Shown: positions 27,561 through 37,975 of the stretch, piece by piece
Layout of the letters: each line of letters starts with the position of its first letter
Position numbering within the stretch: position 1 is the stretch's first letter
Source of the DNA: Rhodocytophaga rosea
GTDB taxonomy: Bacteria; Bacteroidota; Bacteroidia; Cytophagales; 172606-1
DNA length: 64,000 nucleotides
Reading direction: 5' to 3'
Assembly (NCBI RefSeq): GCF_010119975.1
Contig: NZ_CP048222.1
Location: 2,439,501-2,503,500, forward strand
The notes under the pieces: generated by a model
Database searches by the model: none
What the model saw: the letters and a program-made list of their open reading frames with translations, nothing else
What the model was told of the DNA's origin: nothing
Position numbers and translations under genes: made by a program

Positions 27561-28043
27561 TTACCTATTCTCCAGATTCTTGATAGAAGCTTCCACTTTC
27601 TCACGAAGTTCATCTTTATAACGCTGTAGATTTTCGGCTATTGCAGCATCGCTTGTACCTATGATCTGGGCGGCGAGAATACCTGCGTTTTTTGCTCCAT
27701 CCAAAGCTACGGTTGCTACCGGAACTCCGGCAGGCATTTGCAGAATAGACAATATGGAATCCCAGCCATCAATAGAATTAGAAGATTTTACAGGTACGCC
27801 AATTACAGGCAAGGTGGTCAGTGAGGCAACCATTCCCGGTAAATGAGCAGCGCCCCCGGCCCCGGCAATAATTACTTTTAAACCTCTCCGTCTGGCCGAT
27901 TCTGCATAATGCACCATGCGGTGTGGCGTACGGTGTGCCGACACAATTGTAATCTCATAGATCACTCCCAGTTCTTTCAATACGTCGGCAGCAGCACTCA
28001 TAATCCGCATATCCGATTCACTGCCCATTATAATTCCAACCAT
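27561..28043 (-). CDS. purE: N5-carboxyaminoimidazole ribonucleotide mutase PurE
   Basis: 160 residues, a class I PurE that moves CO2 on the carboxyaminoimidazole ribonucleotide made by PurK, in purine synthesis. Family motifs are MVGIIMGSESDMRIM (nucleotide loop), SAHRTPHRM (substrate), AGAGGAAHLPGMVASLTTLP and GVPVKSS. It ends just before the SUKH gene and lies downstream of purK on the same strand, separated by a 110-bp gap holding heptad repeats. Confidence 0.95.
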   Translation of the reverse strand: MVGIIMGSESDMRIMSAAADVLKELGVIYEITIVSAHRTPHRMVHYAESARRRGLKVIIAGAGGAAHLPGMVASLTTLPVIGVPVKSSNSIDGWDSILSILQMPAGVPVATVALDGAKNAGILAAQIIGTSDAAIAENLQRYKDELREKVEASIKNLENR

Positions 28044-28067
28044 AATTTTATTTGTCTTTAGTTTTTG

Positions 28068-28147
28068 GTCATTTGTCAGTAGTCAATAGTCAGTAGTATC
28101 AAAAATGCTTACAAGCCACTAATGACCAATGTCTATTGACCAATGCC
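28068..28147. repeat. Heptad-repeat inverted pair between purE and purK
   Basis: One arm is four heptamers of the form GTCANTA (GTCATTT GTCAGTA at 28068, then GTCAATA and GTCAGTA to 28095). The opposite arm (28120-28147) has four 7-base units on the other strand (TAATGAC, CAATGTC, TATTGAC, CAATGCC). The arms can pair imperfectly as a hairpin with a loop of about 24 bases. A related octad pair is at 58456-58595. Similar short tandem repeats occur in other bacterial intergenic regions; here they lie between two co-directional genes. Confidence 0.75.
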
Positions 28148-28154
28148 TGATATA

Positions 28155-29294
28155 TTATGCAATTACTTTCACCCTATCTTTTACCTGCTGTACTTTGGTT
28201 TGTAAGGCTTCCAGGTTGTTATCAATGATGGTAATATGGCCCATTTTCCGGAAAGGTTTGGTAGTTTTTTTTCCATACAAATGTACATATACACCTTCTA
28301 TGGCCAGTGCTTCTTCCATTCCATCATATTTAGCATCACCATTGTATTTGTCTTCACCCAGCAGGTTCACCATGGCAGCAAATGTTTTAGCGGCCGTGCT
28401 ACCCAGGGGCAGATCCAGAATAGCCCTCAGGTGTTGTTCAAACTGAGAAGTTGCATTCGCTTTAATGGTATGATGGCCACTGTTATGCGGACGGGGAGCC
28501 GATTCGTTTACCAGTACTTCGCCGGTTTTGGTTACAAACATTTCTACCGCCAGCAATCCTACAATCTGTAATTTACTTGCCACACCTATTGCAATCTCAT
28601 TCGCCTGTGCCAGAATCAGTCCGCTGATCTGGGCTGGCGCAAACAGGTATTCTACCAGGTGATGTACCGGATGAAATACCAGTTCTACCGGGGGAAAAAC
28701 AGAAATTTCTCCACTCACATTCCGGGCAACAATCACAGAAATTTCTTTCTCAAAATCTACTGCTTTTTCCAATACACTAGGTTCTGAAAAAGCTTTGTGC
28801 AGATCACTGGCTGAACTTAACCGTTGTACACCTCTGCCATCATATCCTGATTTTCCTAACTTCTGAAAAGCCGGCAAGAAATGATGGTGTTCGGCTAAAG
28901 AATCTTTATCATCTACCAGCACAAAATCAGAAGTAGGGATACTATGCTGCCTGTAAAACTGCTTTTGTACCCGTTTATCCTGAATCGTGCGGATTACCTG
29001 AGGTTGTGGATATACTTTAACACCTTCGCTTTGCAGTTTTTCAAGTGCCTCTACATTTACATGCTCAATTTCAATGGTGAGTACATTTACATTTTTGCCA
29101 AATGCATACACGGTTTCAAAATCCATTAGAGAACCCTGAACAAATTCATGGGCAAATGGTTTACATGGTGCATGAGGGTCAGCATCGAGAATTTTGATAT
29201 ATATATTGAAGTCAATGGCTGCCTGAATCAGCATTCTTCCCAGTTGTCCGCCACCAAGAATGCCGAGTTTGAAATCGCTGCTAAATGCACTCAT
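28155..29294 (-). CDS. purK: 5-(carboxyamino)imidazole ribonucleotide synthase PurK
   Basis: 379 residues, ATP-grasp enzyme that carboxylates aminoimidazole ribonucleotide with bicarbonate, feeding PurE. Motifs: KLGILGGGQLGRMLIQAA (nucleotide fold), FLPAFQKLGKSGYDGRGVQ, EKAVDFEKEISVIVARN, EMFVTKTGEVLVNE and PRPHNSGHHTIKANATSQFE. Length and order match the family. It is transcribed in the same direction as purE; the purine pathway connection is clear. Confidence 0.95.
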   Translation of the reverse strand: MSAFSSDFKLGILGGGQLGRMLIQAAIDFNIYIKILDADPHAPCKPFAHEFVQGSLMDFETVYAFGKNVNVLTIEIEHVNVEALEKLQSEGVKVYPQPQVIRTIQDKRVQKQFYRQHSIPTSDFVLVDDKDSLAEHHHFLPAFQKLGKSGYDGRGVQRLSSASDLHKAFSEPSVLEKAVDFEKEISVIVARNVSGEISVFPPVELVFHPVHHLVEYLFAPAQISGLILAQANEIAIGVASKLQIVGLLAVEMFVTKTGEVLVNESAPRPHNSGHHTIKANATSQFEQHLRAILDLPLGSTAAKTFAAMVNLLGEDKYNGDAKYDGMEEALAIEGVYVHLYGKKTTKPFRKMGHITIIDNNLEALQTKVQQVKDRVKVIA

Positions 29295-29554
29295 AAGAAA
29301 GTATTTGGTCGTTTGTCTCTGGTATTATGTAAGAATTAATATACTATAATAAGTCTGGCAAGAGCCTGAAATTTAAGCCTGCAAGTTATAAGAAAAAGCA
29401 GATTAAAATACCGGCAATTCTTGAATACTTCACTTGCGTAAGTATAGTAAAACAGAAAGAAGCGCGCTAAATAGGATTTATTGCATAAATTTTAGACTAA
29501 TCCAATAGTGTTGATTTATAGCTTTTTAATTTTTTATTTTATATACTAATTAGC

Positions 29555-29562
29555 TACCTTTG
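29555..29562 (+). promoter_or_regulatory. Candidate -7 box (TACCTTTG) of ahcY
   Basis: TAnnTTTG match 28 bp upstream of the ahcY start codon in an AT-rich stretch; a good-quality box by Bacteroidota standards. Confidence 0.5.
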
Positions 29563-29589
29563 CCATTAAATTGAAAATTTTATAAATCC

Positions 29590-30897
29590 ATGATCGATAC
29601 CCACGTTAAGTACAAAGTTAAGGACATTTCCCTGGCAGAATGGGGCCGTAAAGAAATCCAGCTGGCCGAAGCCGAAATGCCCGGTTTGATGTCTCTCAGA
29701 CAAGAATTTGGTGCATCCAAACCCCTGAAAGGTGCCCGTATTGCTGGTTGCTTACACATGACGATTCAGACGGCTGTTCTGATTGAAACCCTGATTGAAT
29801 TAGGTGCAGAAGTTACCTGGTCTTCCTGCAATATCTTCTCTACGCAAGATCATGCCGCCGCTGCGATTGCTGCTGCTGGTATCTCCGTATATGCCTGGAA
29901 AGGAATGAATGAGGAAGAATTTAACTGGTGTATTGAGCAGACTTTGTTCTTTGGAGAAGACCGTAAGCCATTGAACATGATTCTGGATGATGGAGGTGAT
30001 TTAACTAACATGGTACTAGACAGATATCCTGAACTGGCTCCTGCCATTAAAGGTTTATCTGAAGAAACCACTACTGGTGTACACAGGCTGTATGAGCGCA
30101 TGAAAAAAGGTACGCTGCCTATGCCTGCCATCAACGTAAATGATTCTGTAACCAAATCGAAATTCGATAACTTATATGGCTGTAAAGAATCCTGCGTTGA
30201 TGCGATCAGAAGAGCAACCGATGTGATGATGGCCGGAAAAGTAGCGGTTGTTGCCGGCTTCGGTGATGTAGGAAAAGGTTCTGCCAAGTCGCTGAGAGGC
30301 GCAGGTGCCAGAGTTATCGTTACCGAAATTGATCCTATCTGTGCCTTACAGGCAGCTATGGAAGGTTTCCAGGTAATGAAAATGGACAATGCTGCTAAAA
30401 TCGGTGATATCTTCGTAACTGCCACCGGAAATAAAGACATCATTGTAGAGCGCCATTTCAGAGCCATGAAGGATAAGGCGATTGTTTGTAACATTGGCCA
30501 CTTCGATACTGAAATTAACATGGCATGGCTCAACAAAAACTATGGCAACACCAAAGTAGAGATCAAACCTCAGGTAGATAAATACACCATTGATGGCAAG
30601 GAAGTGCTGATTCTGGCAGAAGGCCGTTTAGTAAACTTAGGTTGTGCTACTGGTCACCCATCGTTTGTAATGTCTAATTCGTTCACTAACCAGACCCTGG
30701 CACAGATTGAACTTTGGACAAATGCAGATCAGTACGAAAATAAAGTATATACCCTTCCCAAACATCTCGACGAAAAAGTAGCCCGCCTGCACCTGTCTAA
30801 AATCGGTGTAGAACTGGATACGTTATCAGATGAGCAGGCTGAGTATATTGGCGTAACGACTGAGGGTCCGTTCAAATCGGATCTGTACAGATATTAA
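29590..30897 (+). CDS. ahcY: Adenosylhomocysteinase (S-adenosyl-L-homocysteine hydrolase)
   Basis: 435 residues. Hydrolyses S-adenosylhomocysteine to adenosine and homocysteine, clearing the product of methylation. Motifs: [20 protein letters not shown] (substrate), [40 protein letters not shown], and the NAD fold [20 protein letters not shown]. The C-terminus ends DLYRY, with the expected Lys and Tyr for cofactor binding from the neighbouring subunit. No neighbours of the methyl cycle are next to it; it has its own promoter and terminator. Confidence 0.97.
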   Translation: MIDTHVKYKVKDISLAEWGRKEIQLAEAEMPGLMSLRQEFGASKPLKGARIAGCLHMTIQTAVLIETLIELGAEVTWSSCNIFSTQDHAAAAIAAAGISVYAWKGMNEEEFNWCIEQTLFFGEDRKPLNMILDDGGDLTNMVLDRYPELAPAIKGLSEETTTGVHRLYERMKKGTLPMPAINVNDSVTKSKFDNLYGCKESCVDAIRRATDVMMAGKVAVVAGFGDVGKGSAKSLRGAGARVIVTEIDPICALQAAMEGFQVMKMDNAAKIGDIFVTATGNKDIIVERHFRAMKDKAIVCNIGHFDTEINMAWLNKNYGNTKVEIKPQVDKYTIDGKEVLILAEGRLVNLGCATGHPSFVMSNSFTNQTLAQIELWTNADQYENKVYTLPKHLDEKVARLHLSKIGVELDTLSDEQAEYIGVTTEGPFKSDLYRY

Positions 30898-30917
30898 TCA
30901 ATATTGTTCTTTACCAG

Positions 30918-30950
30918 AAAGACTTCCTATTCAGTTAGGAAGTCTTTTTA
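30918..30950 (+). terminator. Rho-independent terminator of ahcY
   Basis: A 12-bp stem (AAAGACTTCCTA / TAGGAAGTCTTT) with a short loop and a T-rich tail (TTTATTTTTT), 20 bp after the stop codon. Confidence 0.88.
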
Positions 30951-31372
30951 TTTTTTAGCCCGGTTAATTTATTTCTGTCCATATCTTTTTCCACAGTCCG
31001 GAAGAATCTTTAACCTTGCAGTGATTTACTTCACCTCTTATGAAAACAGCCGGATTCTCTATCCGCAATGCCATTCAATTCGATTATTCTATTATTAGAA
31101 GCCATTACTTCTATTTTGCTGATCTGTGACAAGTTTGAAATAGACATAGGAACTCTGCTGATGAAATACTTAAATGACTTAAAATCCGGCAGTGATGCAG
31201 CTGAGAACTGCTAAAAAGTATTGGAATTTAAATTTGATCTGAACCGGAAAATATTCACTTAAAGATAAAAATCCTGATGTGGGTCGAACAATATACCAGC
31301 TTGCGTACTGGAGAGGCCAAGAACCACTAAATTATTTGATTAGTGATCTTATTGGGCTTAAACTACTCCCCT
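30951..31372. other. Intergenic region without a supported gene
   Basis: About 420 bp between the ahcY terminator and the convergent end of the histidine kinase. Short frames, including a 29-codon ATG frame at about 31040 and a short one at about 31161, have no family. The histidine kinase terminator is not obvious. Confidence 0.4.
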
Positions 31373-34171
31373 TTAAACCTTCTCCTTAAGTTCCTGCTTC
31401 AAGCCAGTAATAACTTTTTCAGAAGTCTGCCGAATAAATTGAATATGGTGAGAAAGGGCATGAACATCAATGTATGACTCCTCAGATTGACCAGCCTTCT
31501 CGATCCATTCTATGGCAGGATATAGTTTCTCTATTCCAAAAAACTTAATGTTAGCTTTTAATTTATGTGCTGCACTGGACATTGTTTTAAATTCTTTGTT
31601 AGCCAGCGCCTGTTCCATCAGGGCAATGTCGGAAGGGAATTTTTCAATGAATTTTTCGATAATATCTTGTAATTCTACCAGGTCGTCGCCGGCAATATTT
31701 TTAAGAAAAGTAAGGTCAAATAATTTGTCCTTGTTATATATTTCTTGCTCCTTTTCCGGCAGTGTTTTTGTTCCGGCATCTGTTTGTTTCTTACGCCGGG
31801 CAACAGAGAGTATTTTGTCAATCAGTTCGTTTTGCTCAAAAGGCTTGGGAATAAAATCGTCCATTCCTGCTTCGAATACTTTTTCTTTATCCTGTTGTAA
31901 AGCTGAAGCCGTTACGGCAATAATCGGTACCTGCGATTTGGGAGTACTTAGTTCTGTCCGGATAAATCTGGTAGCTGTATACCCATCCATATCAGGCATC
32001 TGGCAATCCATCAGAATTAAGTCGTAATCTTGTTTATTGAGTAACTCCAGCACCTGATGTCCATTTCCGGCCACATCCACCTGCGTTTCAATTTGTTTCC
32101 ATCGCTTCAGCATGGTAATTACAATCATGCGGTTAATTTCATTATCTTCTGCCAGCAAAATCCGCATACTTTTGGGAAGAGCAGCAGCTTCAGCATCCGG
32201 TGACTGGTCTTTTACGGTTTGCAGTGCTTTTTTCTCTTTTTTGTATGGGATGGTAAAGGTAAAATCGCTTCCTTCGCCCAGGTGGCTGGTCACTTTAATT
32301 TTACCCTTCTGCAATTCAATTAACTTTTTGCAGATAGGCAAACCTAATCCTGTACCACCAAATTTGCGGGTAGTTTCCGTAGTGGCCTGGGTGAAAATAT
32401 CAAAAATATAATCCAGTTTGTCTTCTGGAATACCGATACCAGTATCTATAACTGAAACTTTGAGAACTATCTGGTCATGAAATTCCCTTTCCACTTTCAC
32501 TTTCACCCGGACAGCACCTTCCTGGGTAAATTTTACAGCATTGCCTATCAGGTTGAGTAGAATCTGGTTTAAACGTACTGAATCTCCCAGCAATACTTCA
32601 GGAATAGTGGGGTCTATATCGATGTCGAGCTGAATGTTTTTCTCTGCGGTTTTGATGGAAAACATGCCTGCTACATTCTTTACAACCTGCCTCAAAAACA
32701 GTTGCGCTTCTTCGATATGCATTTTTCCGGCTTCAATTTTAGCTAAATCCAGAATATCATTGATAATAACCATCAGGTTATCGGCAGAGAACTTAATAGC
32801 CTCCATAAACTGCTTTTGCTCCTCATCCAGGGTAGTTTTGGAAAGCAGATGTGCCATACCTACAATTCCGTTTAACGGTGTACGGATTTCGTGACTCATA
32901 TTGGCCAGAAACTGTTCTCTTAACTTCACCGAATGTTCGGCCAGATCTTTTGCTTTAATGAGTTGCTCTTCTGTTTGTTTCTGCCTGGTGATTTCATGGC
33001 TTATGCCTTTCAAACCAATGATATCGCCATGATGTGCTATTACTGGTTTTCCAATACAATGAATATAACGAACTGTCTCGTCTGGAAGCACAATACGGTG
33101 ATCAATGTCGTAATAAATGCCATGCTGAATACAATCCTCAACTGCTTTCAAAAAGATATTCAGATCCTCACTGTGAATCATTTTGAGCATTTCTTCAAAA
33201 GTAGGCGCACCCTCAGCCATAGGTACTCCGTAGATATGAAACAACTCTTCCGACCAGGAGATTTGCTGGTTTTGAAGATCAAATTCCCAGTTTCCAAACC
33301 GGGCGATTTTCTGGGCTTCTGCTAAACTATCGTAGGTGTTTTTAAATTTTTTATCCGAAAGCCTGCGTTGGGTGATATTTTCGAAAGTAAATAAAGTAGC
33401 ATTGTATGTAAGATCATCTTCAAATATATGTGAAGTGAAAATTTTATAGGTTTGCCCATCAATCAGATCTATTTCCAGTTCATTAACTGATGAAGTATCG
33501 GTGTGGTGATAGCGATTATATATTTTTTGCAGAGACTCTGGCTGCTTGAGTAAAGGATAAATATACTGAAGCAGTTCTTTATGTGTGAGTTGACCAGCTT
33601 GCGATTTGCTTTGTAAATACTCAATACCCCATAGCTGACTAAATTTGTTATTAAAATGCAAAATTTCACCAGTGCGCTCATCCACCATGTAACAGGCCAG
33701 AGGAATATTCTCCGACATTTTATCCAGAAGATTCTCTCTTTGTTTTATGCCAGCTTTCTGAATCTCTGGAATACTATTTTCTGATATACTCCGGGAAACA
33801 GATTGATAATAGAAAGGCTGTCCATGTGGGTCTGTAATTAAACTAGTAATTGTTTCAAAATATAGCTGCAGGTTATCTTTTGTACGGATGCGATATTGAA
33901 TGTGGGAATTATCATCAGCAATAATAATAGTTTGATTGTCAACAGGTAGCTTGTTTGTTGCTACTTTTTCTACAACCTGTGCACCCTGAAATTTTGCTAT
34001 AAATTCTTCCGCAGAATAGCCTAAAATAAGTTTTACTGAAGGAGATATGAATAGAAATTCACCATTTAGCTTATGCAAACACACGATATCCTGAATGGCT
34101 TCCGGAAAGAGCAAGTGTAGCTTTTCTCTATTTGAAATAAAGTCAGAAAGATCATTTACATAGCTATGCAT
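31373..34171 (-). CDS. Hybrid sensor histidine kinase with PAS, receiver and HPt domains
   Basis: 932 residues with no TM segment, so probably cytosolic. Three PAS-like domains (about 15-130, 145-270 and 285-410; the last with RYIHCIGKPVIAHHG). HisKA motif FLANMSHEIRTPLNGIVG carries the phosphorylated His (about residue 435). An HATPase domain follows: NQILLNLIGNAVKFTQEG, DTGIGIPEDKL and FGGTGLGLPICK. A receiver domain starts MRILLAEDNEINRMIVI with phosphoacceptor Asp in LILMDCQMPDMDGY. The C-terminal HPt (about 815-925) has AAHKLKAN with its His. It holds a full four-step phosphorelay and lacks a visible output regulator nearby; the NarL regulator at 46 kb is not adjacent. Confidence 0.94.
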   Translation of the reverse strand: MHSYVNDLSDFISNREKLHLLFPEAIQDIVCLHKLNGEFLFISPSVKLILGYSAEEFIAKFQGAQVVEKVATNKLPVDNQTIIIADDNSHIQYRIRTKDNLQLYFETITSLITDPHGQPFYYQSVSRSISENSIPEIQKAGIKQRENLLDKMSENIPLACYMVDERTGEILHFNNKFSQLWGIEYLQSKSQAGQLTHKELLQYIYPLLKQPESLQKIYNRYHHTDTSSVNELEIDLIDGQTYKIFTSHIFEDDLTYNATLFTFENITQRRLSDKKFKNTYDSLAEAQKIARFGNWEFDLQNQQISWSEELFHIYGVPMAEGAPTFEEMLKMIHSEDLNIFLKAVEDCIQHGIYYDIDHRIVLPDETVRYIHCIGKPVIAHHGDIIGLKGISHEITRQKQTEEQLIKAKDLAEHSVKLREQFLANMSHEIRTPLNGIVGMAHLLSKTTLDEEQKQFMEAIKFSADNLMVIINDILDLAKIEAGKMHIEEAQLFLRQVVKNVAGMFSIKTAEKNIQLDIDIDPTIPEVLLGDSVRLNQILLNLIGNAVKFTQEGAVRVKVKVEREFHDQIVLKVSVIDTGIGIPEDKLDYIFDIFTQATTETTRKFGGTGLGLPICKKLIELQKGKIKVTSHLGEGSDFTFTIPYKKEKKALQTVKDQSPDAEAAALPKSMRILLAEDNEINRMIVITMLKRWKQIETQVDVAGNGHQVLELLNKQDYDLILMDCQMPDMDGYTATRFIRTELSTPKSQVPIIAVTASALQQDKEKVFEAGMDDFIPKPFEQNELIDKILSVARRKKQTDAGTKTLPEKEQEIYNKDKLFDLTFLKNIAGDDLVELQDIIEKFIEKFPSDIALMEQALANKEFKTMSSAAHKLKANIKFFGIEKLYPAIEWIEKAGQSEESYIDVHALSHHIQFIRQTSEKVITGLKQELKEKV

Positions 34172-34342
34172 ACGTATACAGTGCTGAGTATAAAATAAGC
34201 CTTACAAGAAAATGATTATCACGCAATAATTCAACTTTCTATGCTTTAGGTTAAATTCCAGCATGTAAGGTAAGGGCAGGATTAGTAAGGATCAGATTTG
34301 AAGCGTGCAGATACAATTGTTATTTTCCAAAAGTCCATAAAA

Positions 34343-34370
34343 AAAGTGATAAACAGGAGTTTATCACTTT
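34343..34370 (-). terminator. Rho-independent terminator of mdh
   Basis: A perfect 12-bp stem (AAAGTGATAAAC / GTTTATCACTTT) with a 4-base loop; on the minus strand a run of T follows (TTTTTTTATGG). It lies 31 bp beyond the mdh stop. Confidence 0.88.
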
Positions 34371-34400
34371 AATGGCTATGTATTATAATAATAAAAAGTT

Positions 34401-35342
34401 TTATTTAGCAGCCGCTGTCATAGTATCCAGTGCCTGCATTACTTCCGAAACTTTCTGGCGGGATACTTCCAGTAAAGCTTTCTCTTCATCGTTTAATTTA
34501 AGTTCGATTATCTTTTCTACCCCATTTTTACCCAGCACGACAGGTACACCCAGGTAACAATTATCAATGCCATATTCTCCTTCCAGTTTCATACATACCG
34601 GGAAAATTCTGCGTTGGTCTTTCACGATGGCTTCTACCATTTGAGCAGCTGCTGAACCGGGTGCATACCAGGCAGAAGTACCCATCAATTTTACCAGTTC
34701 GCCACCGCCATTAATGGTGCGGTTCACAATGGCATCTAGTTTATCTTTTGCAACAAGTTCGGTTACCGGAATACCAGCCACGGTTGTATAACGAGGCAAT
34801 GGCACCATTGTATCCCCATGTCCACCCATCAGCACGGCCTGAATATCTTTGGGAGAGCAATTGATTTCCTCGGCCAGAAATGCCCGGTAACGGGCTGTAT
34901 CCAGGATACCAGCCATACCTATTACTTTGGTACGGGGCATTTTAGAGGTAATATGGGCACAATAGGTCATTACATCCAGAGGATTGGATACAACAATAAT
35001 AATGGCGTTGGGAGAATGTTTTACTACATTTTCAGTAACTGAGCGGACAATATTGGCATTGGTTGAAATGAGATCGTCACGGCTCATACCTGGTTTACGG
35101 GGCAGACCTGAGGTAATTACAACTACATCAGAGTCAGCCGTTTTACTATAATCGTTGGTAGCACCAATGGTACGGGTATCATATAAATCGATAGGCGCTT
35201 TCTGCCAGATGTCTAATGCTTTTCCTTCTGCAATTCCTTCTTTGATGTCTAGCAACACTACCTGGTTTGCCACTTCTTTGTACGCCAGCACATCTGCACA
35301 TGTGGCTCCTACATTACCTGCTCCCACTACTGTGATTTTCAT
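34401..35342 (-). CDS. mdh: Malate dehydrogenase
   Basis: 313 residues, LDH-like NAD-dependent malate dehydrogenase of the TCA cycle. Motifs: MKITVVGAGNVGATCADVLA (NAD fold), ITSGLPRKPGMSRDDLIS with the substrate Arg loop, VVSNPLDVMTYCA, and the catalytic His in LMGGHGDTMVPLPRY. The three key Arg/Asp/His positions are present. It stands with its own terminator and follows no obvious operon partner. Confidence 0.96.
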   Translation of the reverse strand: MKITVVGAGNVGATCADVLAYKEVANQVVLLDIKEGIAEGKALDIWQKAPIDLYDTRTIGATNDYSKTADSDVVVITSGLPRKPGMSRDDLISTNANIVRSVTENVVKHSPNAIIIVVSNPLDVMTYCAHITSKMPRTKVIGMAGILDTARYRAFLAEEINCSPKDIQAVLMGGHGDTMVPLPRYTTVAGIPVTELVAKDKLDAIVNRTINGGGELVKLMGTSAWYAPGSAAAQMVEAIVKDQRRIFPVCMKLEGEYGIDNCYLGVPVVLGKNGVEKIIELKLNDEEKALLEVSRQKVSEVMQALDTMTAAAK

Positions 35343-35449
35343 ATTATATTCAATTTTTAGTGAAACAATGTTTGAACGGGCGAATTTATAGGTTAATGTA
35401 GTGAATTACTAATATGTTGTATAAAATATCAAAGAGAAATCCGTTCTCA

Positions 35450-37906
35450 CTAAAACTTCAGATTGATGGAAGCCAGAAAATTGGTACCTGCCTGCGGATA
35501 ATAAAAATTCTCTGTAGTAATGGCACCGCCGCTTCTATAACTATAGGTATATCCATTCGGCTCATATTCTACATTAAAAATATTATTCATCAGCAGGTTC
35601 AGTCCGATTTCTTTTACCAGCCTGGTTTGTAGTGTATAATTGATGCGGATGTCGTTTACAAAAAAGTCATCGAGCTTGCGGCTGTCACTGGAAGTATTAT
35701 CCAGAAACTGTTCGCCTACATATTTAGAAACCAGGTTCAGGCTTAAGTTCTTAACCGGAGAAAAAGAAATTGTACTGGCAGCCGTAATATTGGGTGAAAA
35801 AGCGATATCGGTAGACTCATACTCAGTGGCAACTTGTTCCCCGGCATCATAATCATCTATAAATTCCTGGTAATTGCGGATCTTATTACGGCTGAAAGTA
35901 GCATTAGCAGCCCATTGCAGGTTTGGCAATAGTTTGATAGCTCCTTCAATTTCTACACCCATCCGGTAACTTCTGGGAATATTAGTCCGGTTGTATTCGC
36001 CTACGTCATTAATCTGACCGGTCAGTACCAGCTGGTTTTTATAATCCATCAGGTAATAATTTATGTTCAGCAACGTATTTTTATTTTGCCTGCGAAACCC
36101 AGCTTCCACATTGCGCAAGGTTTCAGCTTTCGGGCGGCTTTGTGGCGTAGACTGCGTATAATCATCCCTGGTTGGTTCCCGGTTGGCCACACTATAAGAA
36201 GCATACAGGTTTAAGCCATTGTTCACCTGAAAAGTTAACCCGGCTTTCGGATTAAAGAAATTCAAAGTAACTTCCTGTTGTACACTTCTCCGTACACTTT
36301 CGCTATCTACTACATTTCCCAGAAATGAATAATTAATGCGGCGGTATTGCAGATCGATATATCCATTCAGTTGTTCAACAAACTGGTAGTTTGCCTTACC
36401 ATAGATGTTAAAATCTGTTTTTAGGGCATCATTGTCATAATATTTGTCCCGGATATTAGAATTACCGGTAAATCTGGCCCATATGATCTCTCCAAAGTGG
36501 CCGCCATCATAGCGGTTCCATCCGCCACCAATAATTCCGCTCAACTTGCCTAGGCTATTGTAATTGGCGCTATAGGTAAAGCCATAAAAATAATTATCCA
36601 GCCAGCGCCTGCGGATCAGGTCTGTGGAAGTAATTAATGAATCGCCAATTTGTAAACCGGGCAGGCCATATTCTTCAAAGTCATCATTCTGACGATACTG
36701 TTCAAAATATCCCCGTCCTCTGGTCAGGTGAAGAGCCGCATTCAGGTTCCAGTATTTGTTAATCCCTTGTGATAAGATTAACTGATAATGGTCTTGCTGG
36801 TAATTATCTACTTCATTATCGTAGGTATAAGCATTGTAGGTACGGCCAGAATTCAGCAGGTTTTGCGCATCCACTTCAGAAAGGTAATTCCGTTCGATAT
36901 ATGCCTGCATGCCTGCTGCATCATTGCGTATCCTGGATTCAGGCGTTCCGTTCCAGGCCTGATAGGTAATTTCCTTTCCGGAAAAAACATTCAATTTCAC
37001 CAGAGTCGATTTGCCATGATAGCCTCCGGACACAAAAAAAGATTTCAGATCTGAACTAGCCCGGTCGATGTATCCATCAGAACTAACCTTGGATAAACGT
37101 CCGTCGAATGCCCATTTCCCATTGATAAGCCCACTGCCAAATTTTAAAGTATGTTTCCAGGTGTTGAACGAACCATAGGTATTATTTACTTCGCCATAGG
37201 CATCCTGGTTAAGGCTGGTAGTCTGAATATTAATACTGGCTCCAAATGCACCTGCACCATTGGTAGAGGTCCCTACCCCCCGCTGAATCTGGATATTGTT
37301 CACTGAAGAAGCAAAATCCGGCAGGTTCACCCAAAAAGTCCCTTGCGATTCGGCTTCATTATACGGAATACCATTGATGGTAACATTAATACGGGTGGCA
37401 TCTGAGCCTCTAATTCTGATACCGGTATAGCCTACACCGGCACCGGCATCAGAATTTACTACTACTGAAGGTGTCTGATTTAGTAAAAAAGGCAGATCTT
37501 GCCCCAGATTCTGTGCTTTCAGATCTTTAGCTGACAGATTTGTAAAGGTAGTAGGTGATTTTTCCCATGCTCTGGTTGCCCGCACAATTACTTCATCAGC
37601 GAGAATGGTAGCGGTTTCTAAAGAGAAATCAAGCGTTACATCTTGTTGTACATCTACTTCCTGAAGCACTTTTTCATAACCTACAAAGGAAACCTGTACC
37701 TGATATTTCCCGGCTTTTAGGTTTTTGAGGGCAAACTCACCCTGGGAATTGGTAAAAGTACCTGTGTAGGTGTTTACAATCGTAACATTCACGCCAGCCA
37801 GAGGCTGTTTGTCACTGGCATCTGTAACAGTACCAGAAATGGAAAATTGTGCCCATGCAAAAAAGGGCAAGGCTATCAATGCCAGTGGCATGATGAGCTT
37901 TTTCAT
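35450..37906 (-). CDS. TonB-dependent receptor under TPP riboswitch (predicted thiamine or precursor uptake)
   Basis: An 818-residue outer-membrane receptor. A signal peptide (MKKLIMPLALIALPFFAWAQ) is followed by a carboxypeptidase-regulatory-like domain (about 22-105, ISGTVTDASDKQPLAGVNV). The plug (about 120-235) has NQTPSVVVNSDAGAGVGYTG and IRGSDATRINVTING. The 22-strand barrel ends with ASINLKF. A TPP riboswitch lies directly upstream (37976-38055), the strongest clue that the cargo is thiamine or a thiamine precursor or phosphate. No SusD partner is present, unlike the receptor at 445. Known Bacteroidota thiamine receptors have the same regulation. No biosynthetic thi gene is seen nearby. 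Confidence 0.92.
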   Translation of the reverse strand: MKKLIMPLALIALPFFAWAQFSISGTVTDASDKQPLAGVNVTIVNTYTGTFTNSQGEFALKNLKAGKYQVQVSFVGYEKVLQEVDVQQDVTLDFSLETATILADEVIVRATRAWEKSPTTFTNLSAKDLKAQNLGQDLPFLLNQTPSVVVNSDAGAGVGYTGIRIRGSDATRINVTINGIPYNEAESQGTFWVNLPDFASSVNNIQIQRGVGTSTNGAGAFGASINIQTTSLNQDAYGEVNNTYGSFNTWKHTLKFGSGLINGKWAFDGRLSKVSSDGYIDRASSDLKSFFVSGGYHGKSTLVKLNVFSGKEITYQAWNGTPESRIRNDAAGMQAYIERNYLSEVDAQNLLNSGRTYNAYTYDNEVDNYQQDHYQLILSQGINKYWNLNAALHLTRGRGYFEQYRQNDDFEEYGLPGLQIGDSLITSTDLIRRRWLDNYFYGFTYSANYNSLGKLSGIIGGGWNRYDGGHFGEIIWARFTGNSNIRDKYYDNDALKTDFNIYGKANYQFVEQLNGYIDLQYRRINYSFLGNVVDSESVRRSVQQEVTLNFFNPKAGLTFQVNNGLNLYASYSVANREPTRDDYTQSTPQSRPKAETLRNVEAGFRRQNKNTLLNINYYLMDYKNQLVLTGQINDVGEYNRTNIPRSYRMGVEIEGAIKLLPNLQWAANATFSRNKIRNYQEFIDDYDAGEQVATEYESTDIAFSPNITAASTISFSPVKNLSLNLVSKYVGEQFLDNTSSDSRKLDDFFVNDIRINYTLQTRLVKEIGLNLLMNNIFNVEYEPNGYTYSYRSGGAITTENFYYPQAGTNFLASINLKF

Positions 37907-37975
37907 AATAAGTTTGGTTAATAAGGTGAAACATACAGAAAACTGAGGGGTTCAGTTTCCCTTGTGTTTGTTTAC

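Noticed and set aside
29850-30536. 228-codon minus-strand frame inside ahcY
   Set aside because: Antisense shadow; ahcY is unambiguous.
31040-31210. Short frames in the gap after ahcY, one with a sigma-factor-like ring (YLNDLKSGSDAAE)
   Set aside because: The frame ends within 20 codons and nothing downstream continues the sigma fold.
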